Positions 28,191 to 35,560 of a stretch of DNA of 53,740 bases are shown here, one piece after another. The stretch comes from Acidobacteriota bacterium (lineage in GTDB: Bacteria > Acidobacteriota > Blastocatellia > Pyrinomonadales > Pyrinomonadaceae). The position numbers were made by a program, and so were the translations under genes. The stretch is from positions 1 through 53,740 of the forward strand of contig JAFDVJ010000040.1 in assembly GCA_018269075.1 (NCBI GenBank), given 5' to 3'. The notes below the pieces were generated by a model. It worked only from the letters and a program-made list of their open reading frames with translations, was not told where the DNA came from and did not search any database. Within the stretch, counting starts at the first letter, position 1, and each line of letters begins with the position of its first letter.

Positions 28191-28925
28191 ATGTCTTTAG
28201 ATTTTCAAAACGATGAAACGCGAGAAGCGCGGACGGCCGCCCCGGTCGTGCCTTTTTACACGATCATCCTGATCGGCTGTCTGATTATGGTCGCGATCGC
28301 GCAGATTTTCGTCGACGGCAACGGCCCGGTGGCGTTCGGCGACCGGTCGGCGATGATCGCCGGATTTGTAAAGCCGGCTTTTCTGCACGGTGACTTTTGG
28401 CGAATCCTGACCGGCGCGGCCCTTCACGGCGGGTTGATTCATCTGGCATTCAACTGCTACGCGTTTTATGTTTTCGGGCGGCTGATCGAAACGCTTTCGA
28501 ACCGCGCGCACCTGGCGATCGTCTTTCTGTTGTCGGCGGTCGGCGGCGGGATTTTGAGCCTGATCTTTTTGCCCGGCGGCATTTCGGTCGGCGCGTCGGG
28601 CGGAATCGTCGGACTGCTCGGCTATCTGGCCGTTTACGGTTTTAAGCGACGCGCGCTGCTCTCCTCTTCGTTTCTCAAAAATATGCTGTTCAATATCGGC
28701 TTTATCGCTATTTACGGTGTTTTTCTGAGAGCGAACATCGATAATTTCGGCCATCTCGGCGGGCTTTTGACGGGCGCGGTCTACGGGTTTTTTCAGATTC
28801 CCGGCAATATTTACGAAGACCCGCGCGCGGCCGGCAAATCGACCGAAACGATCGGCCTGATCGCGCTCGGCGCGTTCATCGCCGTCTGCGCCTTTGCGAT
28901 CCTCGTGCTCCTGAAAGTCGTGTGA
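28191..28925 (+). CDS. rhomboid-family intramembrane serine protease
   Basis: 244 residues with seven or so hydrophobic segments. Catalytic Ser in VGASGGIVGLLG and catalytic His in IDNFGHLGGLLTGA; the HGGLIHLAFN loop supplies the oxyanion residues. The N-terminal 20 residues are charged and cytoplasmic. Cleaves TM segments of membrane substrates. The gene starts right after a GACATCC repeat and has no clear ribosome site. Confidence 0.92.
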   Translation: MSLDFQNDETREARTAAPVVPFYTIILIGCLIMVAIAQIFVDGNGPVAFGDRSAMIAGFVKPAFLHGDFWRILTGAALHGGLIHLAFNCYAFYVFGRLIETLSNRAHLAIVFLLSAVGGGILSLIFLPGGISVGASGGIVGLLGYLAVYGFKRRALLSSSFLKNMLFNIGFIAIYGVFLRANIDNFGHLGGLLTGAVYGFFQIPGNIYEDPRAAGKSTETIGLIALGAFIAVCAFAILVLLKVV

Positions 28926-29019
28926 TTCTCCCAACTGCCCACTCTCTTTGAAAAAAAACGATATTTCTCTCAAACCAAATTACATCCCTAAAAAACAACG
29001 GCCTTCCATCAACCCGCCA

Positions 29020-29052
29020 ATCCGACATCCGAAATCCGAAATCCGAAATCGA
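29020..29052. repeat. GACATCC/GAAATCC heptamer array
   Basis: ATCCGACATCCGAAATCCGAAATCCGAAATC-type array between rhomboid and trmB; the orientation is opposite to the 28062 array, so both can pair across the rhomboid gene. Confidence 0.85.
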
Positions 29053-29101
29053 ATTGCCTTTTCCCGCTCGGATTTCATAAAATCATTCATTTGGTTTCTA
29101 T

Positions 29102-29725
29102 ATGCCGAGAGTCAGAGTCCATCAACACGTCAACCCGCTCGCGCCTTTTTTCCGGTTTAAGCCGGCGGCGGTCGAGCTCGAAAAGATCTTTACCGACCCC
29201 GAACGCCCGCTTTTTCTCGACATCGGCTGCGCGCGCGGGCGGTTCGTCCTGCAGATGGCCGAAGCGGATCGAACTCAAAACTATCTCGGCGTCGAGATTC
29301 GCGAGCCGCTCGTCGCGGAAGGCAACCGGATCGCCGCGGAAAAGAATTTAACCAATCTCCATTACGAATTCGCCAACGCGATGATCGCGCTCGACCGGCT
29401 GCTCGAAAAGCTGCCCGCCGGAATTCTTGAGACGGTCGCGATCCAGTTTCCCGATCCGTGGTTCAAGAAAAAACACGCCAAGCGCCGGATGGTCAACCGC
29501 GAGCTGGTCGCGACCATCGTCGAACATCTCGCCCCGCGGGGCCGCGTCTTCGTCCAGACCGACATCGAGTTTCTGGCCGCCGAGATGTTCGAGCTCTTCC
29601 GCGAACGCGAAGAGCTCCGCGAGCGCGTGATCGACGACAACCCGTTTCCCGTCAAAACCGAACGCGAAAAAGCGGTCGAGGAAAAGAACCTGCCGGTTTA
29701 CCGGAGAATCTTCGAAAAGCTTTAA
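29102..29725 (+). CDS. trmB: tRNA (guanine-N7-)-methyltransferase
   Basis: 207 residues. SAM-dependent methylation of G46 in tRNA. SAM motif LDIGCARGRFVLQMAE, then YLGVEIREPLV, and the family signature IQFPDPWFKKKHAKRRM with VQTDIEFLA. The C-terminal FPVKTEREKAVEEKNLPVYR matches TrmB ends. ATG 29102 follows TATAT with no ribosome site. Confidence 0.94.
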   Translation: MPRVRVHQHVNPLAPFFRFKPAAVELEKIFTDPERPLFLDIGCARGRFVLQMAEADRTQNYLGVEIREPLVAEGNRIAAEKNLTNLHYEFANAMIALDRLLEKLPAGILETVAIQFPDPWFKKKHAKRRMVNRELVATIVEHLAPRGRVFVQTDIEFLAAEMFELFREREELRERVIDDNPFPVKTEREKAVEEKNLPVYRRIFEKL

Positions 29726-29801
29726 AGTGAAAAAGTGAAAAAGTCGGCTTCGAAACGCGAAGCGAACTTTTCCACTTTTCTACTTTTTCACTTTTTCACT
29801 T
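29726..29801. terminator. AAAGTGA-word inverted array between convergent genes
   Basis: AGTGAAAAAGTGAAAAAGT on the left and ACTTTTTCACTTTTTCACTTTT on the right, with GCTTCGAAACGCGAAGC forming an inner stem. It begins after the trmB stop and ends at the M48 gene stop, and provides T-runs on both strands. Confidence 0.8.
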
Positions 29802-31223
29802 TTAATCGGTCAGCCGCACCGAGCGGAGGAGATTGCGGAAGGCCGAGTTGTAGGCCGTCGCTTCGTCCTGCGGGACGACCGTCACGATGTAGAACAGCTG
29901 GCCGTCGCGGAGCATTGTCGTGTAGACGGTCGCGAGCTCGGTCCGGTTCGTGACCGGCGAGCGCCCCGAGAGCGCGGCCGCGTAGGCCGTCCGCCCGCTG
30001 AGCGTCGTCCGCGTGTAGCCCGAATTCTGCCGCAGATAGCCGTTTTCCTTGAGGATGCCGCCGACGTATTCGTCGGTCGCGTCGGCGAGATTCTTGTTCT
30101 GCGGTTTATACAGACCGACGAGCGCGCCGCGCGTGATGCCCTGATCGCCGTAAGCGCCCTGCGGCGCGAACCAGATCTCGGACTGCGACGGGAAATCCTG
30201 CCAGTTGTCGGGCACGCTCATCTGCAAAAGATCGCCGTTCGAATAGGCGCGCGTCCGGGCTGACGGGTATTCGACGCGGGTTTCGTACTTGCCGCTCGAA
30301 GTCGGGTTCTGGCCGCCGTTCTGATTGCCGCCGCCGTTGCGCTTGTTTTCCGCGTCGATCTCCTGCATCGTCTTGGCGCGCGGCAGCGCGCGGAGCTTCG
30401 ACTGGGTCCGTTCGAAGCCTCTCGTGATCTTGATCGGATTCGGGGAAACGCGGAGCAGGCCCGATTCGCGGTTGATGTTTTCGTAACGATTCTCGGGCGA
30501 CGGGTGCGTGCTCAGCCATTCGGGGCCGCTGCCGCCGCTTTCCTTTTCGATCGTCTTGAACATATTCGCGAGATCGCGCGGGTCATAGCCGGCGCGCGCC
30601 ATAATCTGCGCGCCGAGCGTGTCGGCCTGCGTTTCGTATTCGCGGCTGTACGGCAGCACCAGCAGGCTCGCGTAGATCGTCTGACCGATCTGCGCGCCGG
30701 CCTGTCCGCCGAGGATCGCGCCGCCGAGGATCGCGCCAATGCCGAGAATCTGGTTGATCGGATTGCTCTGCTGCGTCGCCTGCGCGGTCGCGTGGCGGAG
30801 CGCGACGTGCGAGATCTCGTGCGCCATCACGCCGGCCATCTCGCCCTCGTTTTTAGCGGCTTCGATCATCCCGCGGTTGACGTACATCGGCCCGCCGGGC
30901 AGCGCGAACGCGTTGATGTCGCGGGCGTTGACGATCTTGAAGGAATATTGAAAAGCCGGCTGCTGAAATTCGGGCGGAATGGCGTTGACGAGCCGCCGGC
31001 CGACGCCTTCGAGATAGGCGGTCGATTCGGCGTCGCGCAGGATCGGAAATTCTTTTTCGACCTGCGCGGAATATTCGCGGCCGGCCTTGACGTCGTCCTG
31101 CACCTTGTATTTGTTGCGCGGCGCCTTGACCTGCGTCTGGGCGATCGCCGCGAGCGGCATCGTCAGCATCGTGAAAACGAGGACGAGCGCCGCAAAGTTT
31201 CTGCTTGAATTGAATCTTTTCAT
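29802..31223 (-). CDS. secreted M48-family zinc metalloprotease (BepA-like)
   Basis: 473 residues; AGGAGGAAAAA ribosome site. Signal peptide (ALVLVFTMLTMPLAAIAQ). Zinc site HEISHVALRHATAQ (HExxH) with the downstream Glu in REYETQADTLGAQIMARAGYDP, and the family phrase STHPSPENRYENI. The C-terminal 150 residues after a Gly/Asn-rich linker (NKRNGGGNQNGGQN) form a further domain seen in similar proteins. Likely periplasmic outer-membrane protein quality control. Confidence 0.92.
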   Translation of the reverse strand: MKRFNSSRNFAALVLVFTMLTMPLAAIAQTQVKAPRNKYKVQDDVKAGREYSAQVEKEFPILRDAESTAYLEGVGRRLVNAIPPEFQQPAFQYSFKIVNARDINAFALPGGPMYVNRGMIEAAKNEGEMAGVMAHEISHVALRHATAQATQQSNPINQILGIGAILGGAILGGQAGAQIGQTIYASLLVLPYSREYETQADTLGAQIMARAGYDPRDLANMFKTIEKESGGSGPEWLSTHPSPENRYENINRESGLLRVSPNPIKITRGFERTQSKLRALPRAKTMQEIDAENKRNGGGNQNGGQNPTSSGKYETRVEYPSARTRAYSNGDLLQMSVPDNWQDFPSQSEIWFAPQGAYGDQGITRGALVGLYKPQNKNLADATDEYVGGILKENGYLRQNSGYTRTTLSGRTAYAAALSGRSPVTNRTELATVYTTMLRDGQLFYIVTVVPQDEATAYNSAFRNLLRSVRLTD

Positions 31224-31651
31224 TTTTTCCTCCGAAATCTTTTTGCTACAAGTCTATGCAAAATTTGATAGATAAGCAATATATAAGCATCAGTCGCGGC
31301 TTGGATGAAGAACGGCCTTTCGCGGGTTCGCCCGGAAATCGCCGTTCCGGGCGATGTTAAATAAATGTTACATCGCCGCTCTCCGCGGTTAATCGATTTC
31401 CTTAGTGCAAGTATAATCAACAATTTGAAGCGCAAAGGGAAAGGGGATTTCGGATTTCGGATTTCGGATTTCGGATTTGCTTTTGGGCGAATAATTAGTT
31501 TGAAAAGAGAAATTACCGGCCGTTCGGCGAACGATCTCCGGAGGCCGGAAAAAAGATCTGCCGCGGGTCGGAATGGACATTGACGGCGGTTTGGGAATAT
31601 ATTTTAATACTTCAGTTTACAATCAAATAACAGCAACGGAGATTTATCGAA
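31224..31651. other. gene-free divergent region
   Basis: 428 bp between the M48 protease and DUF47 genes. It contains the hairpin GCCCGGAA/TTCCGGGC (31330-31352), a GATTTCG array at 31445-31479, and a TTTACAAT promoter element (31616-31623) before the DUF47 gene. No coding sequence is supported. Confidence 0.6.
31445..31479. repeat. GATTTCG heptamer array
   Basis: GGATTTC repeated nearly five times in a gene-free region, same orientation as at 13291 and 28062. Confidence 0.88.
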
Positions 31652-32272
31652 ATGGGCTTTAGTTTATTACCGCGCGAAGAGGAATATTTTACGCTCTTTA
31701 CGCAAGTGACCGAAAAAATTCAGGAGGCGGCGACCGCGCTGGTCGAGATGATGCACGCCGACCCGGCGAGCTTCGAGGCGCATTCCAAACGGATCAAGGA
31801 CGCCGAGCACGCCTGCGACGAGCTGACGCACAAGGTGACGACCAAACTCAACAAATCGTTCATCACGCCCTTCGACCGCGAGGACATTTTCACGCTCGTG
31901 GTCGCGCTCGACGACGTTTGCGACTATGTCGACGCGGCGGCGCGCGCCGTGCTGATGTACGGCATCACCGACATCAGCGACCACACGAAAACGATGGCCA
32001 AAGTCATTCAGGGCCAGGCGATGGAGATCAATTCGGCGGTTTCGATGCTCGGCAAGCCCGACGGGCTCAACCAGCACATCGTCGAGATTCACCGGCTCGA
32101 AAACGAGGCCGACGACGTTTATTTCCGGGCGATCGGCGAGCTTTTCAACAAATCGAACGATCCGATCACGGTCATCAAGTGGAAAGAGCTTTACGAGATT
32201 CTCGAAAACGCGACCGACCGCTGCGAGCGCGTCGCCAACATCATCGAAAGCGTGATCCTGAAGCACAACTAA
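31652..32272 (+). CDS. DUF47 (PhoU-like) phosphate-transport regulator
   Basis: 206 residues, all helical, PhoU-like. Recognised by SLLPREEEYFTLFTQ, HACDELTHKVTTKLNKSFITPFDREDI, LDDVCDYVDAAA and the late WKELYEILENATDRCERVANIIESV. DUF47 proteins pair with PiT-type low-affinity phosphate transporters and tune their activity; the PiT gene follows by 79 bp. Ribosome site GGAG about 11 nt upstream. Confidence 0.92.
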   Translation: MGFSLLPREEEYFTLFTQVTEKIQEAATALVEMMHADPASFEAHSKRIKDAEHACDELTHKVTTKLNKSFITPFDREDIFTLVVALDDVCDYVDAAARAVLMYGITDISDHTKTMAKVIQGQAMEINSAVSMLGKPDGLNQHIVEIHRLENEADDVYFRAIGELFNKSNDPITVIKWKELYEILENATDRCERVANIIESVILKHN

Positions 32273-32346
32273 AAAGTGGAGAGTGGAGAGTGGAGAGTAA
32301 AAGAATTCCACCGGACTCTCCACTCTCCACTCTCCACTCTCCACTA
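32273..32346. repeat. GTGGAGA heptamer inverted array inside the phosphate operon
   Basis: AGTGGAGAGTGGAGAGTGG on the left and ACTCTCCACTCTCCACTCTC on the right form a long perfect stem between DUF47 and PiT. The stem ends 5 bp before the PiT start, so it could reduce read-through or translation of pit. Confidence 0.88.
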
Positions 32347-32351
32347 GAAAT

Positions 32352-33395
32352 ATGGAACCTATACATATACTGGCTATTTTCATCATCATCGTCGCGCTCG
32401 TCTTCGACTACACGAACGGGATGCACGACGCGGCGAATTCGATCGCGACGGTCGTTTCGACGCGTGTCCTCTCGCCCGGCGTCGCGGTCGCGTGGGCGGC
32501 GTTCTTCAACTTCATCGCCTTCGCCATTTTCGGGACCGGCGTCGCGAAGATGATCGGCGGCGGGCTCGTCGATCTCAAGCCGATTCCGAAAGACCTGCAT
32601 CTTTACGTCCTGCTCGCCGGCCTGATCGGCGTCATCACGTGGAATCTGATCACCTGGTATCTCGGGCTGCCGACGTCGAGCTCGCACGCGCTGATCGGGG
32701 GCTACGCGGGCGCGGCCGTCGCCGCCGCCGCGAGCTTCAGCGTGATCATCCCGTCGGGCTGGTATCTGACGCTCGCCTTCATCATCGGCGCGCCGCTGAT
32801 GGGGATGACGTTCGGTTTTATTCTGATGCTGGCCGTTTACTGGATCTTTCGCCGGACGCAGGTTTCGCGGGTCGATCGGGGATTTCGCGTCGGGCAATTG
32901 TTTTCGGCCGCCGCTTATTCGCTCGGTCACGGCGGCAACGACGCCCAGAAAACGATGGGCATCATCACGGCGGTGCTGGTCGCCGGCGGTCTGATCGCCA
33001 ACGGGCCGGACGGAAAGCTCCCGGACATTCCGCTCTGGGTCGTACTTTCCGCGCACGCCTCGATCGGTCTCGGCACGCTGACCGGCGGCTGGCGGATCGT
33101 CAAAACGATGGGTTCGAAGATCGCCAAGCTCCAGCCGGTCGGCGGTTTCTGCGCCGAAACGTCGGGCGCGATCACGCTCGCGATCGCGACGCATTTCGGA
33201 ATTCCGGTCTCGACGACGCACACGATCACCGGCGCGATCGTCGGCGTCGGCGCGACGAAACGCCTCTCGGCCGTCAAATGGGGCGTCGCCGGCCGCATCG
33301 TCTGGGCGTGGGTCCTGACGATCCCGATGGCCGGCCTGATCGGCGCGCTCGCTTATCTGATAATCTTAGGAATTCACCGCGCGACCGGACTTTAA
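32352..33395 (+). CDS. inorganic phosphate transporter, PiT family
   Basis: 347 residues with about ten TM helices. The two PiT signatures are present: FDYTNGMHDAANSIATVVSTRVLS near the start and SLGHGGNDAQKTMGII in the middle, plus GLPTSSSHALIGG and GIPVSTTHTITGAIVG. Metal-phosphate/cation symport at the inner membrane. Translationally separate from DUF47 because a heptamer hairpin fills the spacer, but functionally paired. No strong Shine-Dalgarno is visible. Confidence 0.94.
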   Translation: MEPIHILAIFIIIVALVFDYTNGMHDAANSIATVVSTRVLSPGVAVAWAAFFNFIAFAIFGTGVAKMIGGGLVDLKPIPKDLHLYVLLAGLIGVITWNLITWYLGLPTSSSHALIGGYAGAAVAAAASFSVIIPSGWYLTLAFIIGAPLMGMTFGFILMLAVYWIFRRTQVSRVDRGFRVGQLFSAAAYSLGHGGNDAQKTMGIITAVLVAGGLIANGPDGKLPDIPLWVVLSAHASIGLGTLTGGWRIVKTMGSKIAKLQPVGGFCAETSGAITLAIATHFGIPVSTTHTITGAIVGVGATKRLSAVKWGVAGRIVWAWVLTIPMAGLIGALAYLIILGIHRATGL

Positions 33396-33535
33396 AGAGT
33401 GGAGAGTGGAGAGTGGAGAGTGGAGAGCCGGTCGATTTTAGGCGACCGGCTCTTTTTTTGACTCAAGACTCGGGACTCAAGACTCAAGACTTAACTTTCG
33501 GCTCTCCACTCTCGACTCTCGACTCTCCACTCGCT
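33394..33535. repeat. compound heptamer arrays GTGGAGA and GACTCAA with inner hairpin
   Basis: After pit: GAGTGGAGAGTGGAGAGTGG, then the stem GAGCCGGTCG...CGACCGGCTC followed by T7 (a good terminator at about 33424-33459), then GACTCAAGACTCGGGACTCAAG, then CTCTCCACTCTCGACTCTCG. The right half runs into the 3' end of the convergent AI-2E gene and encodes its last residues and stop. Confidence 0.85.
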
Positions 33536-34695
33536 TTCTCGACGGGCGGCGTCGGTTCGAGCCATTCGGCGAAGACGCCGCGGGCGCCGCGGTGTTCGAT
33601 GACGTGGCGGTAGATCACGGTCGCGAGCGCGACGAGCGGGATCGAGATGAAGACGCCGGGAATGCCCGCGACCTGTTCGCCCGCGAGCACGCAGAGGATG
33701 ATCAGCAAAGGATGCAGATGAATGCCTTCGCGGACGATGCGCGGATAAAAAACGTAATCCTGCAGAATTCTCAAAACGACCAGAAAAATGGCGACGTAAA
33801 GTCCGGTCCGCGGCGCGACCGAAACCGACGAGACGACGATCGCGATGCTGCCGATCGTCAGCGGGCCGAGCAGCGGAATGAATTCGAGCGTGCCGGCCAG
33901 AATGCCGAGCAGGATCGCGTAATTGATTTCGAGCGCGTAAAACCCGAGCGTGCAGACAAAGCCGATCAGCAGGCACGAAAAGATCTGCGCGCGGACGTAG
34001 GCGCGCAAAGTCTTGTTGACGTCCTCGAGCACGCTTTCGGCGCGCGCGCGCCAGCGCCCCGACGGAAACATCCGCAGGAAAAGCAGCCGGAACAGGTTGA
34101 CGTCCTTGAGAAAGAAGAACGACAGCACCGGAATCAGGATCAGCCACGGAGCATAGGAAACGACCGTCAGCAAAAATCCGGTGACGATCGTGCCGATCTC
34201 GCCGATCGTCGCCGTCACCTTTTCGTTGATCTGCGTCTGCGTTTCCGGCCGGATCTGAAAACGCTCGCTGAGCTCGTTGAGCCGGCCCTGCACCGAACTG
34301 ACGTAGCCCGGCACGTTGGTCGCGAGGTCTTTGGCCTGCTGCGTGACGATCGGCGCGAGGTTGGCGATGCCGAAGCCGAGGATCGTGAAGACGAAGACGT
34401 AGGCGATGATGATCGCGAGCCAGCGCGGCATCAGCTTGTCGAGATTTCGTTCCTTGAACGGCCGGCGGATCACTCTCACGAGCGGGTCGATCAGATAGGC
34501 GAAAAAGATCGACAGGACGATCATAAAGAAGAGATATTTGAGCGAGGAAAGAAAGTTCTGGAAAAAGTCGGCGACGTACCAGACGACGAACGCGATCAGC
34601 ACGACGCGCGCGACCGTCCAGCTCGACGGCGTCGACGGATCGAGAAAAACGCGGCGGGCGGTCAGTCTTTTTTCGCGGATCGTTTTATCGGCCAT
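33484..34695 (-). CDS. AI-2E/PerM family membrane transporter
   Basis: 403 residues, eight hydrophobic segments with the family's long central loop. Motifs: YLIDPLVRVIRRPFKER, LPNLAPIVTQQAKDL-like stretch, then RAYVRAQIFSCLLIGFVCTLGF, LGILAGTLEFIPLLGPLTIG and a late PRIVREGIHLHPLLIILCVLAGEQVAGIPGVFISIPLVA-type end in separate pieces. The family includes TqsA and Na/H antiporters, so the substrate is uncertain. The last 15 residues (about ASGESRVESGEPKVKS) are translated heptamer repeat, and the stop TGA lies in GTCTTGA, so the tail is probably not native. Confidence 0.88.
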   Translation of the reverse strand: MADKTIREKRLTARRVFLDPSTPSSWTVARVVLIAFVVWYVADFFQNFLSSLKYLFFMIVLSIFFAYLIDPLVRVIRRPFKERNLDKLMPRWLAIIIAYVFVFTILGFGIANLAPIVTQQAKDLATNVPGYVSSVQGRLNELSERFQIRPETQTQINEKVTATIGEIGTIVTGFLLTVVSYAPWLILIPVLSFFFLKDVNLFRLLFLRMFPSGRWRARAESVLEDVNKTLRAYVRAQIFSCLLIGFVCTLGFYALEINYAILLGILAGTLEFIPLLGPLTIGSIAIVVSSVSVAPRTGLYVAIFLVVLRILQDYVFYPRIVREGIHLHPLLIILCVLAGEQVAGIPGVFISIPLVALATVIYRHVIEHRGARGVFAEWLEPTPPVEKASGESRVESGEPKVKS

Positions 34696-34860
34696 CTTTT
34701 CTCCTCTTTCGTCTTCCGGATCTGAGACGTGATTGAACAGCTAAGGGTCTTATAAATCGGGAGGTTCTGCCGGAGGTGATTGAAAAATAAACGCCGCCGT
34801 GAAAGCGGCTCTTTTATGCCTGAAAGAAATCACCGGATAACGGGCGTGAACTTTTCGAGC

Positions 34861-34931
34861 GTTTTTTTTCGTCCGCTAAAAAACACTAAAAACACGAAAC
34901 AATTTAGTGTTTTTAGTGGACGAAAAAAAAC
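34861..34931. repeat. 70-bp AT-rich inverted repeat
   Basis: Left arm 34861-34890 and right arm 34903-34931 pair almost perfectly (one bulged A and one mismatch), with a 12-nt loop and T8/A8 tracts at the ends. It stands alone in the 363-bp gap between the AI-2E and lipoprotein genes; bidirectional terminator or mobile-element relic. Confidence 0.8.
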
Positions 34932-35025
34932 AGCGAACGCGACGAGATCGACGCGTTTCCAATCAATCGATTCGGGCACAATTATTTTTCAAAGACCGCC
35001 GGCAAATTCTTCCGGCTCGTAAAAT

Positions 35026-35054
35026 CCGACATCCGACATCCCAAATCCGACATC
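35026..35054. repeat. GACATCC heptamer array
   Basis: ATCCGACATCCGACATCC words ending 5 bp from the stop of the lipoprotein gene at 35059. Confidence 0.8.
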
Positions 35055-35058
35055 GGCA

Positions 35059-35520
35059 TCATTTGTTGGCCGCCGGTTTTTTCGTGTTGGCGTTGAAAGC
35101 CTTGTCGGCGGCTTCGCGCGCTTCGGGCTTCGAGTGATCTTCGACGACGAAGCGGTCGCGCAGGGCCTTCAGCTGTTCGGGCGTAAAGGCGAAGCCCGAT
35201 CCGGCGATAAAGGCGCGGCCGTTGTCGCTTTTGCGCCAGCGGTTCGTCTCGATCGGCGTGTTGGCGCGCAGGTATTTCTGGTCGTCCTTGTCAATGACGC
35301 CGCCGTCCTTGCGCCGGAAGACGAAAACGAAATCGAAGCCGGCCGTCTCCATCTCGCGCAGGTCTTCCTCGACCGACGTCTTTTTCTCTTCGGTCGTCGT
35401 CAGGTCGGCCGGAGTCGGCGGCGGCGGCTTCGATTTCAAAATCTCCTGATTCGGCTGACAGCCCGAGAAAAGCGAAACGAAGATGAGGATCAAAACGGGA
35501 AAGAAGTGTTTGACGGGCAA
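35059..35520 (-). CDS. small lipoprotein
   Basis: 153 residues if translation begins at TTG 35520, which has AGGAG 6 nt upstream and directly yields a signal (LPVKHFFPVLILIFVSLFSGC) with lipobox LFSGC. ATG 35575 or 35572 (overlapping the end of the upstream gene) would add about 18 charged residues (RNKEEEKRRRGEEE) encoded by a purine repeat. The mature part has a Pro-rich stretch, then EEDLREMETAGFDFVFVFRRKDGG and a Lys-rich end. Function unknown; outer-membrane or periplasmic anchoring is likely. A GACGGGC/GCCCGTC palindrome spans the TTG. Confidence 0.65.
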   Translation of the reverse strand: MPVKHFFPVLILIFVSLFSGCQPNQEILKSKPPPPTPADLTTTEEKKTSVEEDLREMETAGFDFVFVFRRKDGGVIDKDDQKYLRANTPIETNRWRKSDNGRAFIAGSGFAFTPEQLKALRDRFVVEDHSKPEAREAADKAFNANTKKPAANK

Positions 35521-35560
35521 GCCCGTCTCCTCTTCTCCTCTTCTCCTCTTCTCCTCTTCT

